This document shows positions 44,356 through 54,133 of a stretch of 64,000 nucleotides of DNA, piece by piece. This DNA is from an uncultured Pseudomonadales bacterium. GTDB lineage: Bacteria; Pseudomonadota; Gammaproteobacteria; Pseudomonadales; Azotimanducaceae. The notes under the pieces were generated by a model. The model was not told the origin of the DNA, searched no databases, and was given only the letters and a program-made list of their open reading frames with translations. Location of the stretch: NCBI GenBank assembly GCA_937921865.1, contig CAKZWF010000006.1:124001-188000 (forward strand), in the 5' to 3' direction. Position 1 is the first letter of the stretch. Each line of letters begins with the position of its first letter. Made by a program: the position numbers and the translations under genes.

Positions 44356-45152
44356 GGCTGTTGCCAGGTGCGGGCGTCGAACTGTTGGCCGGTCACGCCG
44401 ATGGACTGATCGCTCAACAGGTAGAGATAGAGATCCATGTGGGTCTCCGGGGTTGGCACGCTTTGGGGGTCTTCGCCGGGATAAGCAGCGCTGCGCATAG
44501 CCGTTCGGGTACCACCCGGGTTTAAGCTGTTGACCCGGATTTTACCGGCGTTTTCGTATTCGTCAGCAAGCACCTGAGTCAGACCTTCCACCGCAAATTT
44601 AGACACTGCATAGGCACCCCAGTAGGCGCGCCCCTGACGACCGACACTTGACGAAGTCATCACAATGGAGGCCCGCTCGCTGTGTTCCATGACCGGCAGC
44701 AGGGCGTGGGTAAGCATGAACACCGCCTGAGTGTTGACTGCGAAGACCTTCTGCCATTCGCCCGGTGGATAGTGGGCAATGGGTACCTTTGGCCCCAGCA
44801 GGGAGGCGTTGTGGACGAGTCCATCAAGTCGACCGAACGCATCGTTGGTTGCGTCGGCCAGTGCCTGGGCATTGTCTTCACCCAGCACCGCCAGATCGCT
44901 CGGCACAATCACAGGTTCAGTGGTGGTGTTGCTGGTGATCCAGTCAGACACGGTCTCGAGTTTGCTGCGGGTGCGGCCCAGCAGAATTACCGTGGCGCCA
45001 TAACAGGCAAAACAGCGGGCGGCAGCACAACCGATGCCGTCACCAGCGCCAGTTACCAGGATGACTTTGCCGTCCAGGCAGCCAGCGGGCGGTTGCCAGC
45101 GCCAGTCAGTTCGGGCGGCTTCGAGTTCGGGATAATCAGGGTTTGCGGGCAT
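44352..45152 (-). CDS. yciK: Short-chain dehydrogenase, YciK family
   Basis: Classical SDR oxidoreductase, 266 residues. The cofactor motif is ILVTGAGDGIGCAAARCF, followed by HNASLLGP, the catalytic serine in IVMTSSSVGRQG and YAVSK. VNSLNPGGTRTAMRSAAYPGEDP is typical of YciK. The physiological substrate is unknown. It begins inside the end of ubiG (17-base overlap). It ends in TWQQP plus TGA, and these last codons are repeated seven times downstream. In Pseudomonas mupP normally separates ubiG and this gene; here it is missing. Confidence 0.9.
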   Translation of the reverse strand: MPANPDYPELEAARTDWRWQPPAGCLDGKVILVTGAGDGIGCAAARCFACYGATVILLGRTRSKLETVSDWITSNTTTEPVIVPSDLAVLGEDNAQALADATNDAFGRLDGLVHNASLLGPKVPIAHYPPGEWQKVFAVNTQAVFMLTHALLPVMEHSERASIVMTSSSVGRQGRAYWGAYAVSKFAVEGLTQVLADEYENAGKIRVNSLNPGGTRTAMRSAAYPGEDPQSVPTPETHMDLYLYLLSDQSIGVTGQQFDARTWQQP

Positions 45153-45834
45153 AGAGCAGGTAGTTCACGTCAACGTCTTTGCCAAGTGAGCAGTTGCGGG
45201 TGAATGGGTTGTAGCGCATGCCGATGATTTCTACGACTTCCAGACCGGCGTCTCTAACCGCACCTGCCAGCTCCGCGGGAGTAATGAACTTCTGGTAATC
45301 GTGGGTGCCTTTCGGCAGCAGTCCGAGTACGTATTCAGCGCCTACTACGGCCAGCAGATAGGATTTCGGATTTCGGTTGATGGTCGAAAACATTAGATGT
45401 CCGCCACTGCGGGCAAGATCTGCACAGGCCGCAATTGTCGATGCCGGTTCCGGCACGTGTTCGAGCATTTCCAGACAGGTCACCAGATCGAATTCTCCGG
45501 CGCGCTGAGCTGCAAAGTCTTCAGCCGTGCTGGCCAGATAGTCGACTTCAGCACCGCTATCCAGAGCATGCAGTCGGGCGACCGCCAATGGGCTTTCGGC
45601 CATGTCCAAGCCAGTGACCCTGGCACCCGCCATGGCCATGGCTTCTGCAAGAATTCCGCCGCCACAACCCACATCGACTGCGGTTACCCCAGCGAGCGGC
45701 AATTTGTCCACTATGTAGTCAAGCCGCACCGGGTTGATGTCATGGAGTGGGCGGAAATCGCCCTCCGGATCCCACCAGCGATGGGCGAGGGCTTCGAATT
45801 TGCTGATTTCCTGACTGTCGACGTTCATATTCAT
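45136..45834 (-). CDS. ubiG: Ubiquinone biosynthesis O-methyltransferase
   Basis: SAM-dependent methyltransferase for both O-methylation steps of ubiquinone synthesis. EISKFEALAHRWWDPEGDFRPLHDINPVRLDYI is the diagnostic N terminus. The SAM motif is VDVGCGGGILAEAMAMAG, and HDYQKFITPAEL and YNPFTRNCSLGKDVDVNYLLYARKP close the protein. I chose the ATG at 45834 (MNMNVDSQEI, 232 residues); the longer frame adds a basic stretch without similarity. It is probably co-transcribed with mtaD (125 bases upstream) and yciK. Confidence 0.94.
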   Translation of the reverse strand: MNMNVDSQEISKFEALAHRWWDPEGDFRPLHDINPVRLDYIVDKLPLAGVTAVDVGCGGGILAEAMAMAGARVTGLDMAESPLAVARLHALDSGAEVDYLASTAEDFAAQRAGEFDLVTCLEMLEHVPEPASTIAACADLARSGGHLMFSTINRNPKSYLLAVVGAEYVLGLLPKGTHDYQKFITPAELAGAVRDAGLEVVEIIGMRYNPFTRNCSLGKDVDVNYLLYARKP

Positions 45835-45959
45835 GGTTTTCTTGGATTGACGTTTCCGGGTTGCAGGGTGTCCTGTTGACCGGCGACGTCGGTATTGGTT
45901 CTTTAACGGGTCCGACAACCGCTCGCTTCAACACTCGACTCGCCGACGGGCCCTGCGGC

Positions 45960-47279
45960 TCAGGCGGTGCGGATCTGGCCATGCCATCGGTCAACATTGG
46001 CCAGTATCGCAGCTTCATCGACACGAGTAGCCGTGCCGGCATCCAGCAGGCACTCGCCAGCGACCCAGACATGACTGACATGGCTGTCGGCAGCGGTATG
46101 GATCAACGTAGCGATGGGATCATACAAGGGTTGCAGTTCAGGTGCGCGGGTGTCCACCGCAATCAGATCTGCCCATTTGCCGGATTCCAGTGAACCCAGT
46201 TCAGTTTCCAGACCCAGGGCTCTGGCGCCGTTGATGGTTGCCATGTTGAGGGCCGTACTGGCTGTCAGCGCTGCAGCATCCTGGCGATCGAGTTTGGCCA
46301 TCAGAGTCGCCAGATGGGCCTCGGCGATAATGCTCAGCCTATTGTTGGAAGCTGCCGAGTCCGTGCCCAGAGCGACGTTGATGCCGCTTGCCAGCATCTG
46401 TGAGACCGGGCAGGTGCCGCTCGCGAGCTTGGCGTTGGAGGTCGGGCAATGGACAACGTGAACATTAGCCGCCCGCAGCAGCTCCATCTCCTCTGCGGTG
46501 ATCTCGGTGACATGGACCGCCTGGAGATTTGGCCCCAGCAGGCCGAGCCGATTGAGGTGCTCAATGCCGCTGACCCCCAGTTGCCGTCGGTTTTCTGCCA
46601 CTTCGGCGGCGTTTTCGTGCAGGTGAATCTGAATTTTCAGGTCCAGCTCTTCTGAAAACATCAGTATTTTGGTCAGCGCCTCGGTATTTACCGTGCCGAC
46701 GGAATGGGGTCCAAATGCAACCTGCAGTTTTTCATCGTGACGATATCGATCAGCCAGTGCCAGGCCTTTGTGGATCGCATCTTCAGCATTTCGACTCCAG
46801 ATATTGGCCATATCCAGCACCGGGAAGGCCAGCTGTGCCCGCAGGCCGACACTGGCCACTTCGGCGGCTACCACCTCCGGGTGGAAGTACATGTCGGAAA
46901 AACAGGTAATGCCGGCGCGCAACATTTCCAGCATCGCCAGCTGGACCCCATCGCGGACAAAATCAGCGTCGACGTGCCGGGCTTCCAGGGGCCAGATGTG
47001 GTCAGCGAGCCAGACCTGCAGCGGCAGGTCCTCGGCTGTGCCCCGGAGCAGATTCATCGCCAGATGTCCGTGGCTGTTGATCAGGCCGGGTGCCAGCAGA
47101 TGATTCGGCAGGCAATGGCTGTCAGCTGGCTGATAGCGCTCGGTCATTGCCGCAATATTGCCGGTGTCGAGTATGCGTCCGTCGGCGATGACCACCGCAC
47201 CTCGTTCTATGGTTTCAGCGCCGTTCCCGGTGATCAGCCAGGCGCTTTCGATGAGTAGATCAGCAGGGAGTTTGGACAT
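45960..47279 (-). CDS. mtaD: Amidohydrolase, methylthioadenosine/S-adenosylhomocysteine deaminase type
   Basis: Metal-dependent TIM-barrel hydrolase of the TRZ/ATZ family, which deaminates MTA or SAH (or related adenosines). The metal site is NSHGHLAMNLLRGTAED (HxH), with QIHLHENAAEV, VHVTEIT, HCPTSNAKLASG and the aspartate in LGTDSAASNN. The ATG at 47279 gives 439 residues, the family size. The position beside ubiG and gyrA matches Pseudomonas, where MTA isomerase (mtnA) usually lies between this gene and gyrA; mtnA is absent here. The true substrate is inferred from synteny. Confidence 0.85.
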   Translation of the reverse strand: MSKLPADLLIESAWLITGNGAETIERGAVVIADGRILDTGNIAAMTERYQPADSHCLPNHLLAPGLINSHGHLAMNLLRGTAEDLPLQVWLADHIWPLEARHVDADFVRDGVQLAMLEMLRAGITCFSDMYFHPEVVAAEVASVGLRAQLAFPVLDMANIWSRNAEDAIHKGLALADRYRHDEKLQVAFGPHSVGTVNTEALTKILMFSEELDLKIQIHLHENAAEVAENRRQLGVSGIEHLNRLGLLGPNLQAVHVTEITAEEMELLRAANVHVVHCPTSNAKLASGTCPVSQMLASGINVALGTDSAASNNRLSIIAEAHLATLMAKLDRQDAAALTASTALNMATINGARALGLETELGSLESGKWADLIAVDTRAPELQPLYDPIATLIHTAADSHVSHVWVAGECLLDAGTATRVDEAAILANVDRWHGQIRTA

Positions 47280-47458
47280 GGCGCGAGTATACCCATAGCC
47301 CCGGCGCAACGCTCTGCCTGGCCCGGATTAATCGCCGGATATGCAGGCTTTTAGTGTCTGCTTTGTGCTAAAATTCGGCGCTTTTTCCGGCTTGGTACGG
47401 ACACAGCATTGTTCCGGTATCAACCGCCTTTCAATCGAGAGTTAATAGCTAATTACCT

Positions 47459-50041
47459 ATGTCTGATTTGGGCTCTGACCAGGGTCGGGAAATTCTCCCG
47501 GTAAATATCGAAGACGAGTTGCGCCAGTCGTATCTGGACTATGCAATGAGCGTCATTGTCGGCAGGGCGCTGCCAGATGTACGGGACGGGCTCAAGCCCG
47601 TGCACCGGCGTGTTCTGTTCACGATGAACGAGCTGAACAACACGTTCAACCGGCCGTATATGAAGTCCGCCCGGGTAGTGGGTGACGTGATGGGTAAATA
47701 CCACCCTCATGGAGACGTTGCCCTCTACGATGCCGTTGTGCGTATGGCGCAGGACTTCTCGATGCGTTACATGCTCGTGCAGGGTCAGGGCAATTTCGGC
47801 TCTGTCGACGGTGATCCACCGGCGGCGATGCGTTACACCGAAGTCCGGATGAGCAAACTCGCCTCGGAAATGCTCGCTGACCTGGACAAAGAAACCGTCG
47901 AGTTCGTGCAGAACTACGATGAAACCCTGACCATGCCGTCGGTGCTGCCAACCCGGCTGCCGAACCTGCTGATCAATGGCTCATCGGGTATCGCCGTTGG
48001 CATGGCGACCAACATTCCGCCGCACAATCTCACCGAAGTGGTCAACGGCTGTCTGGCCCTGCTGGAAGAACCGGATCTCACCATCGACGATCTGATGGAG
48101 CACATCCCGGGCCCGGATTTCCCCACTGCGGCGATCATCAATGGCCGTGCCGGCATCGTGCAGGCTTACCGCACCGGGCGGGGGCGGATTCATGTACGTG
48201 CCCGCGCAGAAGTCATCAGCAACGACAAGACCAACAAAGACACCATCATCATTCATGAGATTCCCTATCAGCTGAACAAAGCCAGGCTGATCGAGAAGAT
48301 TGCCGAACTGGTGAAAGAGAAGAAGATCGAAGGGATCACAGAGCTTCGCGATGAATCCGACAAAGACGGCATGCGGATCGTGATCGAACTGCGCCGTGGT
48401 GAGATGGGTGAGGTGGTATTGAACAATCTCTATGCCCAGACCCAGCTGCAGTCAGTGTTCGGGATCAACTGCGTAGCTCTGGTGGACGACCAGCCGCGGG
48501 TGCTGAATCTGAAGCAGATGCTCGAGGCGTTTCTACTGCATCGACGCGAAGTCATCACCCGGCGCACCATTTATCTGCTGCGCAGTGCCCGTCAGCGTGG
48601 CCATCGTCTTGAAGGCCTGGCGGTGGCGCTGGCCAACATCGATACCGTGATCGAGCTGATCAAGAATTCGCCCGCCACGGCAGAGGCTCGCGAAGCGCTG
48701 ATGGCCAGAGGCTGGTCAGCAGGTGGCGTGCAGGAACTGCTCGAGCGGGTGGGCAGCAAAGCCTGTCGACCAGATGACCTCGGCGAGGAATTCGGCTTCC
48801 GGGACGGGATGTACTATCTCAGTGAAGAACAGGCTCAGGCGATTCTGGAAATGCGCCTCAACCGTCTGACCGCGCTGGAGCAGGACAAGCTGATCGAGGA
48901 CTATCAGACCATTCTCGATGAGATTGTCGATCTCGAAGAGATTCTGGCTTCACCCGAGCGGCTGCAGAGCGTACTGCGTGAAGAACTGGTCGAAATCAGA
49001 GAAACCTACGGTGATGAGCGCCGCACCGAGATCCGCAGCTCTCACGAAGATCTGTCTGCAGAAGACCTGATTACTCAGGAAGACCTGGTGGTTACCATCT
49101 CTCATCAGGGTTATGCCAAGACGCAGCCACTGGATTCCTATCAGGCTCAGCGACGCGGCGGTCGTGGTCGTGCGGCCACGTCAGTGAAAGACGAAGACTT
49201 CATCGAACACCTGCTGATTGCCCACAGCCATGACACCCTGCTGTGCTTTTCTGACCTCGGTAAAGTCTTCTGGTTGCGGGTGTTCCAGATTCCTCAGGCC
49301 AGTCGCGGTGCCAAAGGCCGGCCGCTGGTGAACATGCTGGCGCTGGATGGTGATGAGCGGATTACCGCGATTCTTCCGATCAGCGATTTCAGCGAAGACC
49401 GGTTTGTGTTCATGGCGACCTCCAACGGCACCGTGAAGAAGACACCGCTGGAGCAGTTTTCCCGACAACGGACCTCGGGTCTGATTGCGCTTGAGCTTGA
49501 AGAGGGTAATACCCTGATGGGCACAGCTCTCACGGACGGGCACAGCGACGTGCTGCTGATTGCCAGCTCCGGCAAAGCGGTGCGATTCAAGGAATCCGAC
49601 GTTCGGGCGATGGGGCGAACGGCTCGCGGGGTTCGCGGCATCCGACTCAGTGGTGATCAGCAGATTATTTCTCTGATCATTCCCGCAGTGGACGGCTATG
49701 TGCTCACAGCCAGTGAGCGTGGGTTCGGCAAACGCACCCCGGTCACCGAATTCCCGGTCAAAGGTCGCGGCACCCAGGGGGTTATCGCAATGCAGTCCAG
49801 TGACCGCAACGGTGGCGTTGTCGGTGGCGTGCAGATTTTTGCCGGTGATGAACTGATGTTGATCAGTGATCTCGGCACCCTGGTACGTACCCCGGGCGAT
49901 GAAGTCTCTATTCAGGGACGCAACACCCAGGGAGTGCGGCTGATCAATCTGCGTGACGATGAGAAGCTGGTCAGTGTTGCCCGGATCGCCGAACAGGACG
50001 ATGACGATGCGGCACCTGAAGATGCCGAAAGCGCAGACTGA
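47459..50041 (+). CDS. gyrA: DNA gyrase subunit A
   Basis: Type II topoisomerase subunit that introduces negative supercoils with GyrB. The 860-residue protein has the breakage-reunion domain with the catalytic tyrosine in [12 protein letters not shown] (Y126 here, Y122 in E. coli). The C-terminal DNA-wrapping domain carries the GyrA box QRRGGRG, which separates it from ParC. In the quinolone-resistance region the sequence is [13 protein letters not shown]: residue 87, equivalent to E. coli Ser83, is valine (codon gtt), while the Asp87 equivalent is retained. The stop overlaps the serC ATG (TGATG). Confidence 0.97.
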   Translation: MSDLGSDQGREILPVNIEDELRQSYLDYAMSVIVGRALPDVRDGLKPVHRRVLFTMNELNNTFNRPYMKSARVVGDVMGKYHPHGDVALYDAVVRMAQDFSMRYMLVQGQGNFGSVDGDPPAAMRYTEVRMSKLASEMLADLDKETVEFVQNYDETLTMPSVLPTRLPNLLINGSSGIAVGMATNIPPHNLTEVVNGCLALLEEPDLTIDDLMEHIPGPDFPTAAIINGRAGIVQAYRTGRGRIHVRARAEVISNDKTNKDTIIIHEIPYQLNKARLIEKIAELVKEKKIEGITELRDESDKDGMRIVIELRRGEMGEVVLNNLYAQTQLQSVFGINCVALVDDQPRVLNLKQMLEAFLLHRREVITRRTIYLLRSARQRGHRLEGLAVALANIDTVIELIKNSPATAEAREALMARGWSAGGVQELLERVGSKACRPDDLGEEFGFRDGMYYLSEEQAQAILEMRLNRLTALEQDKLIEDYQTILDEIVDLEEILASPERLQSVLREELVEIRETYGDERRTEIRSSHEDLSAEDLITQEDLVVTISHQGYAKTQPLDSYQAQRRGGRGRAATSVKDEDFIEHLLIAHSHDTLLCFSDLGKVFWLRVFQIPQASRGAKGRPLVNMLALDGDERITAILPISDFSEDRFVFMATSNGTVKKTPLEQFSRQRTSGLIALELEEGNTLMGTALTDGHSDVLLIASSGKAVRFKESDVRAMGRTARGVRGIRLSGDQQIISLIIPAVDGYVLTASERGFGKRTPVTEFPVKGRGTQGVIAMQSSDRNGGVVGGVQIFAGDELMLISDLGTLVRTPGDEVSIQGRNTQGVRLINLRDDEKLVSVARIAEQDDDDAAPEDAESAD

Positions 50042-51120
50042 TGGCCAGAGTATTTAACTTTTCTGCGGGTCCCGCGGCGTTGCCCGTTGAAGTTCTGCAG
50101 CAGGCTCAGGCAGAAATGCTCGACTATCAGGGCGCTGGCATGTCGGTGATGGAGATGAGTCACCGCAGCAAAGAGTTTGTCGCCATTGCTGAAGCGGCTA
50201 CCAGCGATCTTGCGCAGCTGCTTGATGTGCCCGACGACTACCAGATCCTGTTTCTGCAGGGCGGGGCAACCCTGCAGTTTTCGATGGTGCCGCTGAATCT
50301 GCTGGGTGATAGAACCTCAGCCGATTATCTGCATACCGGTGCCTGGTCGATTAAAGCCATCAAAGAAGCCGGCAAGTTCTGTGATGTGAATGTCGTGGCC
50401 AGCTCCGAAAGCAGCAATTTTGGGCATGTGCCCCCACTCGATACCTGGCAGTTGAATGCTCAGGCTGCGTATCTGCATGTCTGTTCCAACGAAACGATTG
50501 GTGGCGTCCAGCTCAATGCGCTGCCCGACGTTGCCTGCCCGCTGGTCGCTGACATGTCCTCGGACATCCTGTCCCGACCCATTGATGTCAGCCGCTACGG
50601 GTTGATCTACGCGGGCGCTCAGAAGAATATCGGTCCGGCGGGTCTTACTGTTGTGATCGTTCAGCGGGATCTGCTGGGTAACGCCCGCAGCTCTACCCCG
50701 GGGATGCTCGACTATGCTGTTCATGCCAACGGCGACTCCATGTCCAACACCCCGCCAACCTATGCCTGGTATCTGGCGGGGCTGGTATTCAAATGGTTGA
50801 AAGCGCAGGGCGGGCTCGATGCAATCGCGCAGGTCAATGCGCGTAAAGCGGCCAAACTCTATGGCGCTGTGGATCAGAGCAATTTCTACGCATCACCTGT
50901 GGCTACCGCTGATCGTTCCCAGATGAATGTTCCGTTCACCCTGCCTGACCCGGAGCTGGACGGAGAATTTCTTAAGGGCGCTGAGGCGGCTGGACTCACC
51001 AATCTGAAAGGGCATCGCAGCGTTGGTGGCATGCGCGCGAGTCTCTATAACGCGGTACCGGAAGCGGCCGTGGATGCGCTGGTCAGCTATATGGCGCAAT
51101 TCGAGAAAGACCGTGGCTGA
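50041..51120 (+). CDS. serC: Phosphoserine aminotransferase
   Basis: Second step of serine synthesis; also transaminates 3-hydroxy-4-phosphohydroxythreonine in vitamin B6 synthesis. FNFSAGPAALPVEVLQQAQAEM, LFLQGGATLQFSMVPLNLL, CSNETIGGVQ, the PLP lysine in YAGAQKNIGPAGL, and GHRSVGGMRASLYNA are conserved. Length (359) is standard. Translational overlaps with gyrA and pheA indicate one transcription unit. Confidence 0.96.
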   Translation: MARVFNFSAGPAALPVEVLQQAQAEMLDYQGAGMSVMEMSHRSKEFVAIAEAATSDLAQLLDVPDDYQILFLQGGATLQFSMVPLNLLGDRTSADYLHTGAWSIKAIKEAGKFCDVNVVASSESSNFGHVPPLDTWQLNAQAAYLHVCSNETIGGVQLNALPDVACPLVADMSSDILSRPIDVSRYGLIYAGAQKNIGPAGLTVVIVQRDLLGNARSSTPGMLDYAVHANGDSMSNTPPTYAWYLAGLVFKWLKAQGGLDAIAQVNARKAAKLYGAVDQSNFYASPVATADRSQMNVPFTLPDPELDGEFLKGAEAAGLTNLKGHRSVGGMRASLYNAVPEAAVDALVSYMAQFEKDRG

Positions 51121-52207
51121 GCTGCCCGATCTGGATTCGGTACGCGCGCGTATCGACACCATCGATGGTGAACTGCAGCGTTTGCTCAACGAACGCGCCA
51201 GTTGCGCCCTGCGGGTCGGGGAAATTAAACAGGCCGCACCGGGTGACGAACCGCCCGTCTACTACCGACCCGAACGGGAAGCCCAGATCCTGGCGCGGCT
51301 GAAGCGGGAAAACACCGGGCCCCTGTCCGACGAAGACATGGCACGGCTGTTTCGTGAGGTTATTTCCTGCTGTCTTAATCTCGAACAGCCGTTGATGATT
51401 GCCTATCTGGGGCCAACGGGTACCTACACCGAAGCGGCAGCGATTAAACAGTTCGGGCATTTTGCTGGCACTCGGGCGATGACCTCCATCGATGAGGTGT
51501 TCCGGGAAGTTGAGTCAGGCGGCGTCCACTATGGGGTGGTACCGGTAGAAAACTCTACCGAAGGTATGGTCAACCACACGCTGGACTGTTTCATGGAAAG
51601 CGGACTGAAAATCTGCGCTGAAGTGGAACTGCCGATCCACCACGCGCTGATGGTGGATGCCGATGCAGGCGATGTGCCGATCACGGAGATTTACTCTCAC
51701 GCTCAATCGCTGGCTCAGTGTCGCAGCTGGATTGATGCCCACTATCCGGGGGTCCGGCGTACACCGGTAGAGAGTAATGCCGATGCTGCACGTCGGGTCT
51801 CAGGCGTTGCCGGTACCGCTGCAATTGCCGGGGATATGGCGGCAGAGCGTTACGGACTGCGCATTCTGGCGAGTAACATCGAAGACCGGGCCGACAACAA
51901 GACCCGGTTTCTGGTGATTGGCAAACAGAAAGTGGGTCCGAGCGGTCACGACAAAACATCGATCCTGGTCTCTACCCGTAATGAACCGGGCGCGCTGTAT
52001 AAAATTCTCGAGCCCTTTCATCGCCATGACATCAGCCTGACCCGTATTGAAACCCGACCGGCGCGATCCGGGTCCTGGTCCTATGTGTTTTTCATCGACT
52101 TCGATGGTCATCAGATCCAGGACAACATTCAGCTGGTGATAAAGGAAGTTGAAGAGGTGGCGATGGAAGTGCGCTCTCTTGGGTCCTATCCGCAGGCGGT
52201 TATCTGA
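51113..52207 (+). CDS. pheA: Bifunctional chorismate mutase / prephenate dehydratase
   Basis: Converts chorismate to prephenate and then to phenylpyruvate. An AroQ mutase domain lies at residues about 4-90 (DLDSVRARIDTIDGELQRLLNERA). The prephenate dehydratase domain (about 95-275) has YLGPTGTYTEAA, VVPVENSTEGMVNHTLD and TRFLVIG. The C-terminal ACT domain (GALYKILEPFHRHDISLTRIETRP) serves phenylalanine feedback. The GTG at 51113 overlaps the end of serC by eight bases and gives 364 residues. The stop overlaps hisC (TGATG). Confidence 0.95.
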   Translation: MAELPDLDSVRARIDTIDGELQRLLNERASCALRVGEIKQAAPGDEPPVYYRPEREAQILARLKRENTGPLSDEDMARLFREVISCCLNLEQPLMIAYLGPTGTYTEAAAIKQFGHFAGTRAMTSIDEVFREVESGGVHYGVVPVENSTEGMVNHTLDCFMESGLKICAEVELPIHHALMVDADAGDVPITEIYSHAQSLAQCRSWIDAHYPGVRRTPVESNADAARRVSGVAGTAAIAGDMAAERYGLRILASNIEDRADNKTRFLVIGKQKVGPSGHDKTSILVSTRNEPGALYKILEPFHRHDISLTRIETRPARSGSWSYVFFIDFDGHQIQDNIQLVIKEVEEVAMEVRSLGSYPQAVI

Positions 52208-53301
52208 TGCTGCCGGGTAAAGTCGCGCCGGGAATTGCGTCGCTGAAACCCTATCAGCCGGGTAAGCCGATCGAGGAACTGACCCGCGAACTCGGTATCA
52301 GCGATGCGATCAAGCTGGCCAGCAATGAGAATCCACGCGGTCCAGGGCCTCTGACCCTGCAGGCACTGCAGGGGGCGCTTGGCGCGCTGTCGCGATATCC
52401 CGATGGCGGCGGGTTCAGACTGAAACAGGCACTGGCAGAATATCTCGGGGTCAACGAGGATCAGTTAACCCTCGGTAACGGGTCAAACGACGTGCTCGAT
52501 CTTGCCGCACGGATCACCCTGATCGCGGGTAGCGAAGCCATCGTTTCTGAACACGCGTTTGTGGTTTATCGGCTCGCGGTGGCCAGCTGTGGCTGCAAGC
52601 TGGTCGAGGTTCCGGCATTGGACTTTGGCGCTGATCTGGATGGAATTCTGCATGCAGTCACCGAGCAGACAGCGATCATCTTCCTGGCCAATCCAAATAA
52701 TCCAACCGGCACCTGGGTAGATGAATCCCGTCTGACTGAATTTCTGGATACGCTGCCGCAGCGGGTCTGGGTGGTACTGGATGAAGCCTACGCTGAGTAT
52801 GTCGATGCACCCGGCTATCCGGATGGCCTGGCGTTACAGCGCAGATATCCGAATCTGATCGTGACCCGGACCTTTTCCAAGATCCACGCACTCGCGGCGC
52901 TGCGAATCGGCTATTCAGTCTCCACCCCCGAAGTGGCCGATCTGCTCAATCGGGCCAGGCAACCGTTCAATATCAATGCACTGGCATTGGCTGGCGCTGA
53001 AGCCGCAATTGCCGACCAGGAATTTGTCAGCACCAGCCGGCAGATGAATCGGGACGGTATGCGGCAACTGGTTGCCGGCATCGATGGGCTTGGCCTCGCG
53101 CATATTCCGTCTGTGGCGAATTTCGTCACGGTGGAGATGCCTTCGGATGCAGGTGCTATTTATCAGCGCCTTCTGCATGAAGGGGTGATTGTCCGGCCGG
53201 TGGCCGAATACGGGCTGCCTCGTCACCTGCGCATCAGCGTCGGTTTGCCGGAAGAAAATCAGCGTTTTCTGGAGTCGGTGACTCGAGTCCTCGAAGGCTG
53301 A
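52207..53301 (+). CDS. hisC: Histidinol-phosphate / aromatic aminotransferase
   Basis: PLP aminotransferase of fold type I, 364 residues. LASNENPRGPGP, LGNGSNDVLDLAAR, FLANPNNPTGTW, LDEAYAEYV and the PLP lysine in TFSKIHALAALRIGYS match HisC. Its position between pheA and tyrA, as for HisC2 of Pseudomonas, suggests a role in aromatic amino acid transamination in addition to or instead of histidine synthesis; sequence alone does not decide this. Confidence 0.92.
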   Translation: MLPGKVAPGIASLKPYQPGKPIEELTRELGISDAIKLASNENPRGPGPLTLQALQGALGALSRYPDGGGFRLKQALAEYLGVNEDQLTLGNGSNDVLDLAARITLIAGSEAIVSEHAFVVYRLAVASCGCKLVEVPALDFGADLDGILHAVTEQTAIIFLANPNNPTGTWVDESRLTEFLDTLPQRVWVVLDEAYAEYVDAPGYPDGLALQRRYPNLIVTRTFSKIHALAALRIGYSVSTPEVADLLNRARQPFNINALALAGAEAAIADQEFVSTSRQMNRDGMRQLVAGIDGLGLAHIPSVANFVTVEMPSDAGAIYQRLLHEGVIVRPVAEYGLPRHLRISVGLPEENQRFLESVTRVLEG

Positions 53302-53308
53302 ACGCATC

Positions 53309-54133
53309 GTGTCGCAACTGATTATCGTTGGCGCCGGTCTGATCGGCTGTTCCTTTGCGGCAGGAGCTCGGGCGGCAGGGCTTTTCAGTGAAATCCACGC
53401 TCTGGAGCCGGATGTCTCGGCAGCCACCAGAGCCTGCGAGCTTGGCCACGTGGATGGCACTGTCACCGAAATCCCCGCAAGCGCTGCGGTGCTTCTGGCC
53501 TGTCCGAGTCATGCGGTCGTTGGCTGGTTGAATAAACTGGCTGATCATAAAGGCCCCGTAATTGATGTCGCCAGTGTCAAAGGTGCGCTGTTGCAGCAGC
53601 TGGCTGCGACCGGGGATCTGGCGCCGACCGGCTATGTGCCCTGTCATCCGATTGCCGGTCGGGAAACCAGTGGCCCGGATGCGGCGGCAGCAACCCTGTT
53701 TTTGGATAAGCTGGTGATTGTGACGCCCACTGCTGCAACCCATGCTGAGCAGTTAGCGCTGGTGAAGTCCTGGTGGCGAGCGCTGGGCGCCCGGGTTGAG
53801 GAAATGGATGCGGATGAACACGATCGGGTCTACGCGTCGACCAGCCATCTGCCGCATCTGCTGGCCTTTGCCTATCTACTGGGTGTAGATCCTGAACATC
53901 TGCATCACTCAGGCGGCGGATTTCGAGATTTCAGCCGGATTGGTGCTTCTGATCCGGATATGTGGTCGGCGATTTTTGATCTGAACTCTGAAGCGCTGTT
54001 GCTGGCGGTGGAGGATTTTCGCGGCCATCTTGATGAATTTGTTGACGCAATTGCGGCCCAGGATTCGAATCGGTTGCATGAGCTGATCGCACAGGCGCGG
54101 GTCCGTCGCCTGGGGCTGGGAGACCTGACATAG
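53309..54133 (+). CDS. tyrA: Prephenate/arogenate dehydrogenase
   Basis: NAD(P)-dependent oxidative decarboxylation of prephenate (or arogenate) towards tyrosine. LIIVGAGLIGCSFAAGARAAGL binds the nucleotide. IDVASVKGALL, PCHPIAGRETSG and the catalytic histidine in HDRVYASTSHLPHLLAFAYL are intact. The 274-residue protein ends after the dehydrogenase domain. In Pseudomonas the same locus encodes a TyrA-AroA fusion; here the EPSP synthase part is absent and cmk follows with a one-base overlap. GTG start. Confidence 0.94.
   Translation: MSQLIIVGAGLIGCSFAAGARAAGLFSEIHALEPDVSAATRACELGHVDGTVTEIPASAAVLLACPSHAVVGWLNKLADHKGPVIDVASVKGALLQQLAATGDLAPTGYVPCHPIAGRETSGPDAAAATLFLDKLVIVTPTAATHAEQLALVKSWWRALGARVEEMDADEHDRVYASTSHLPHLLAFAYLLGVDPEHLHHSGGGFRDFSRIGASDPDMWSAIFDLNSEALLLAVEDFRGHLDEFVDAIAAQDSNRLHELIAQARVRRLGLGDLT

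Noticed and set aside
44034-44525. Plus-strand frame of 163 codons with SRSRLF-type repeats
   Set aside because: It is the reverse reading of the tandem array and of the yciK 3' end; the repetitive peptide is a by-product of the repeats.
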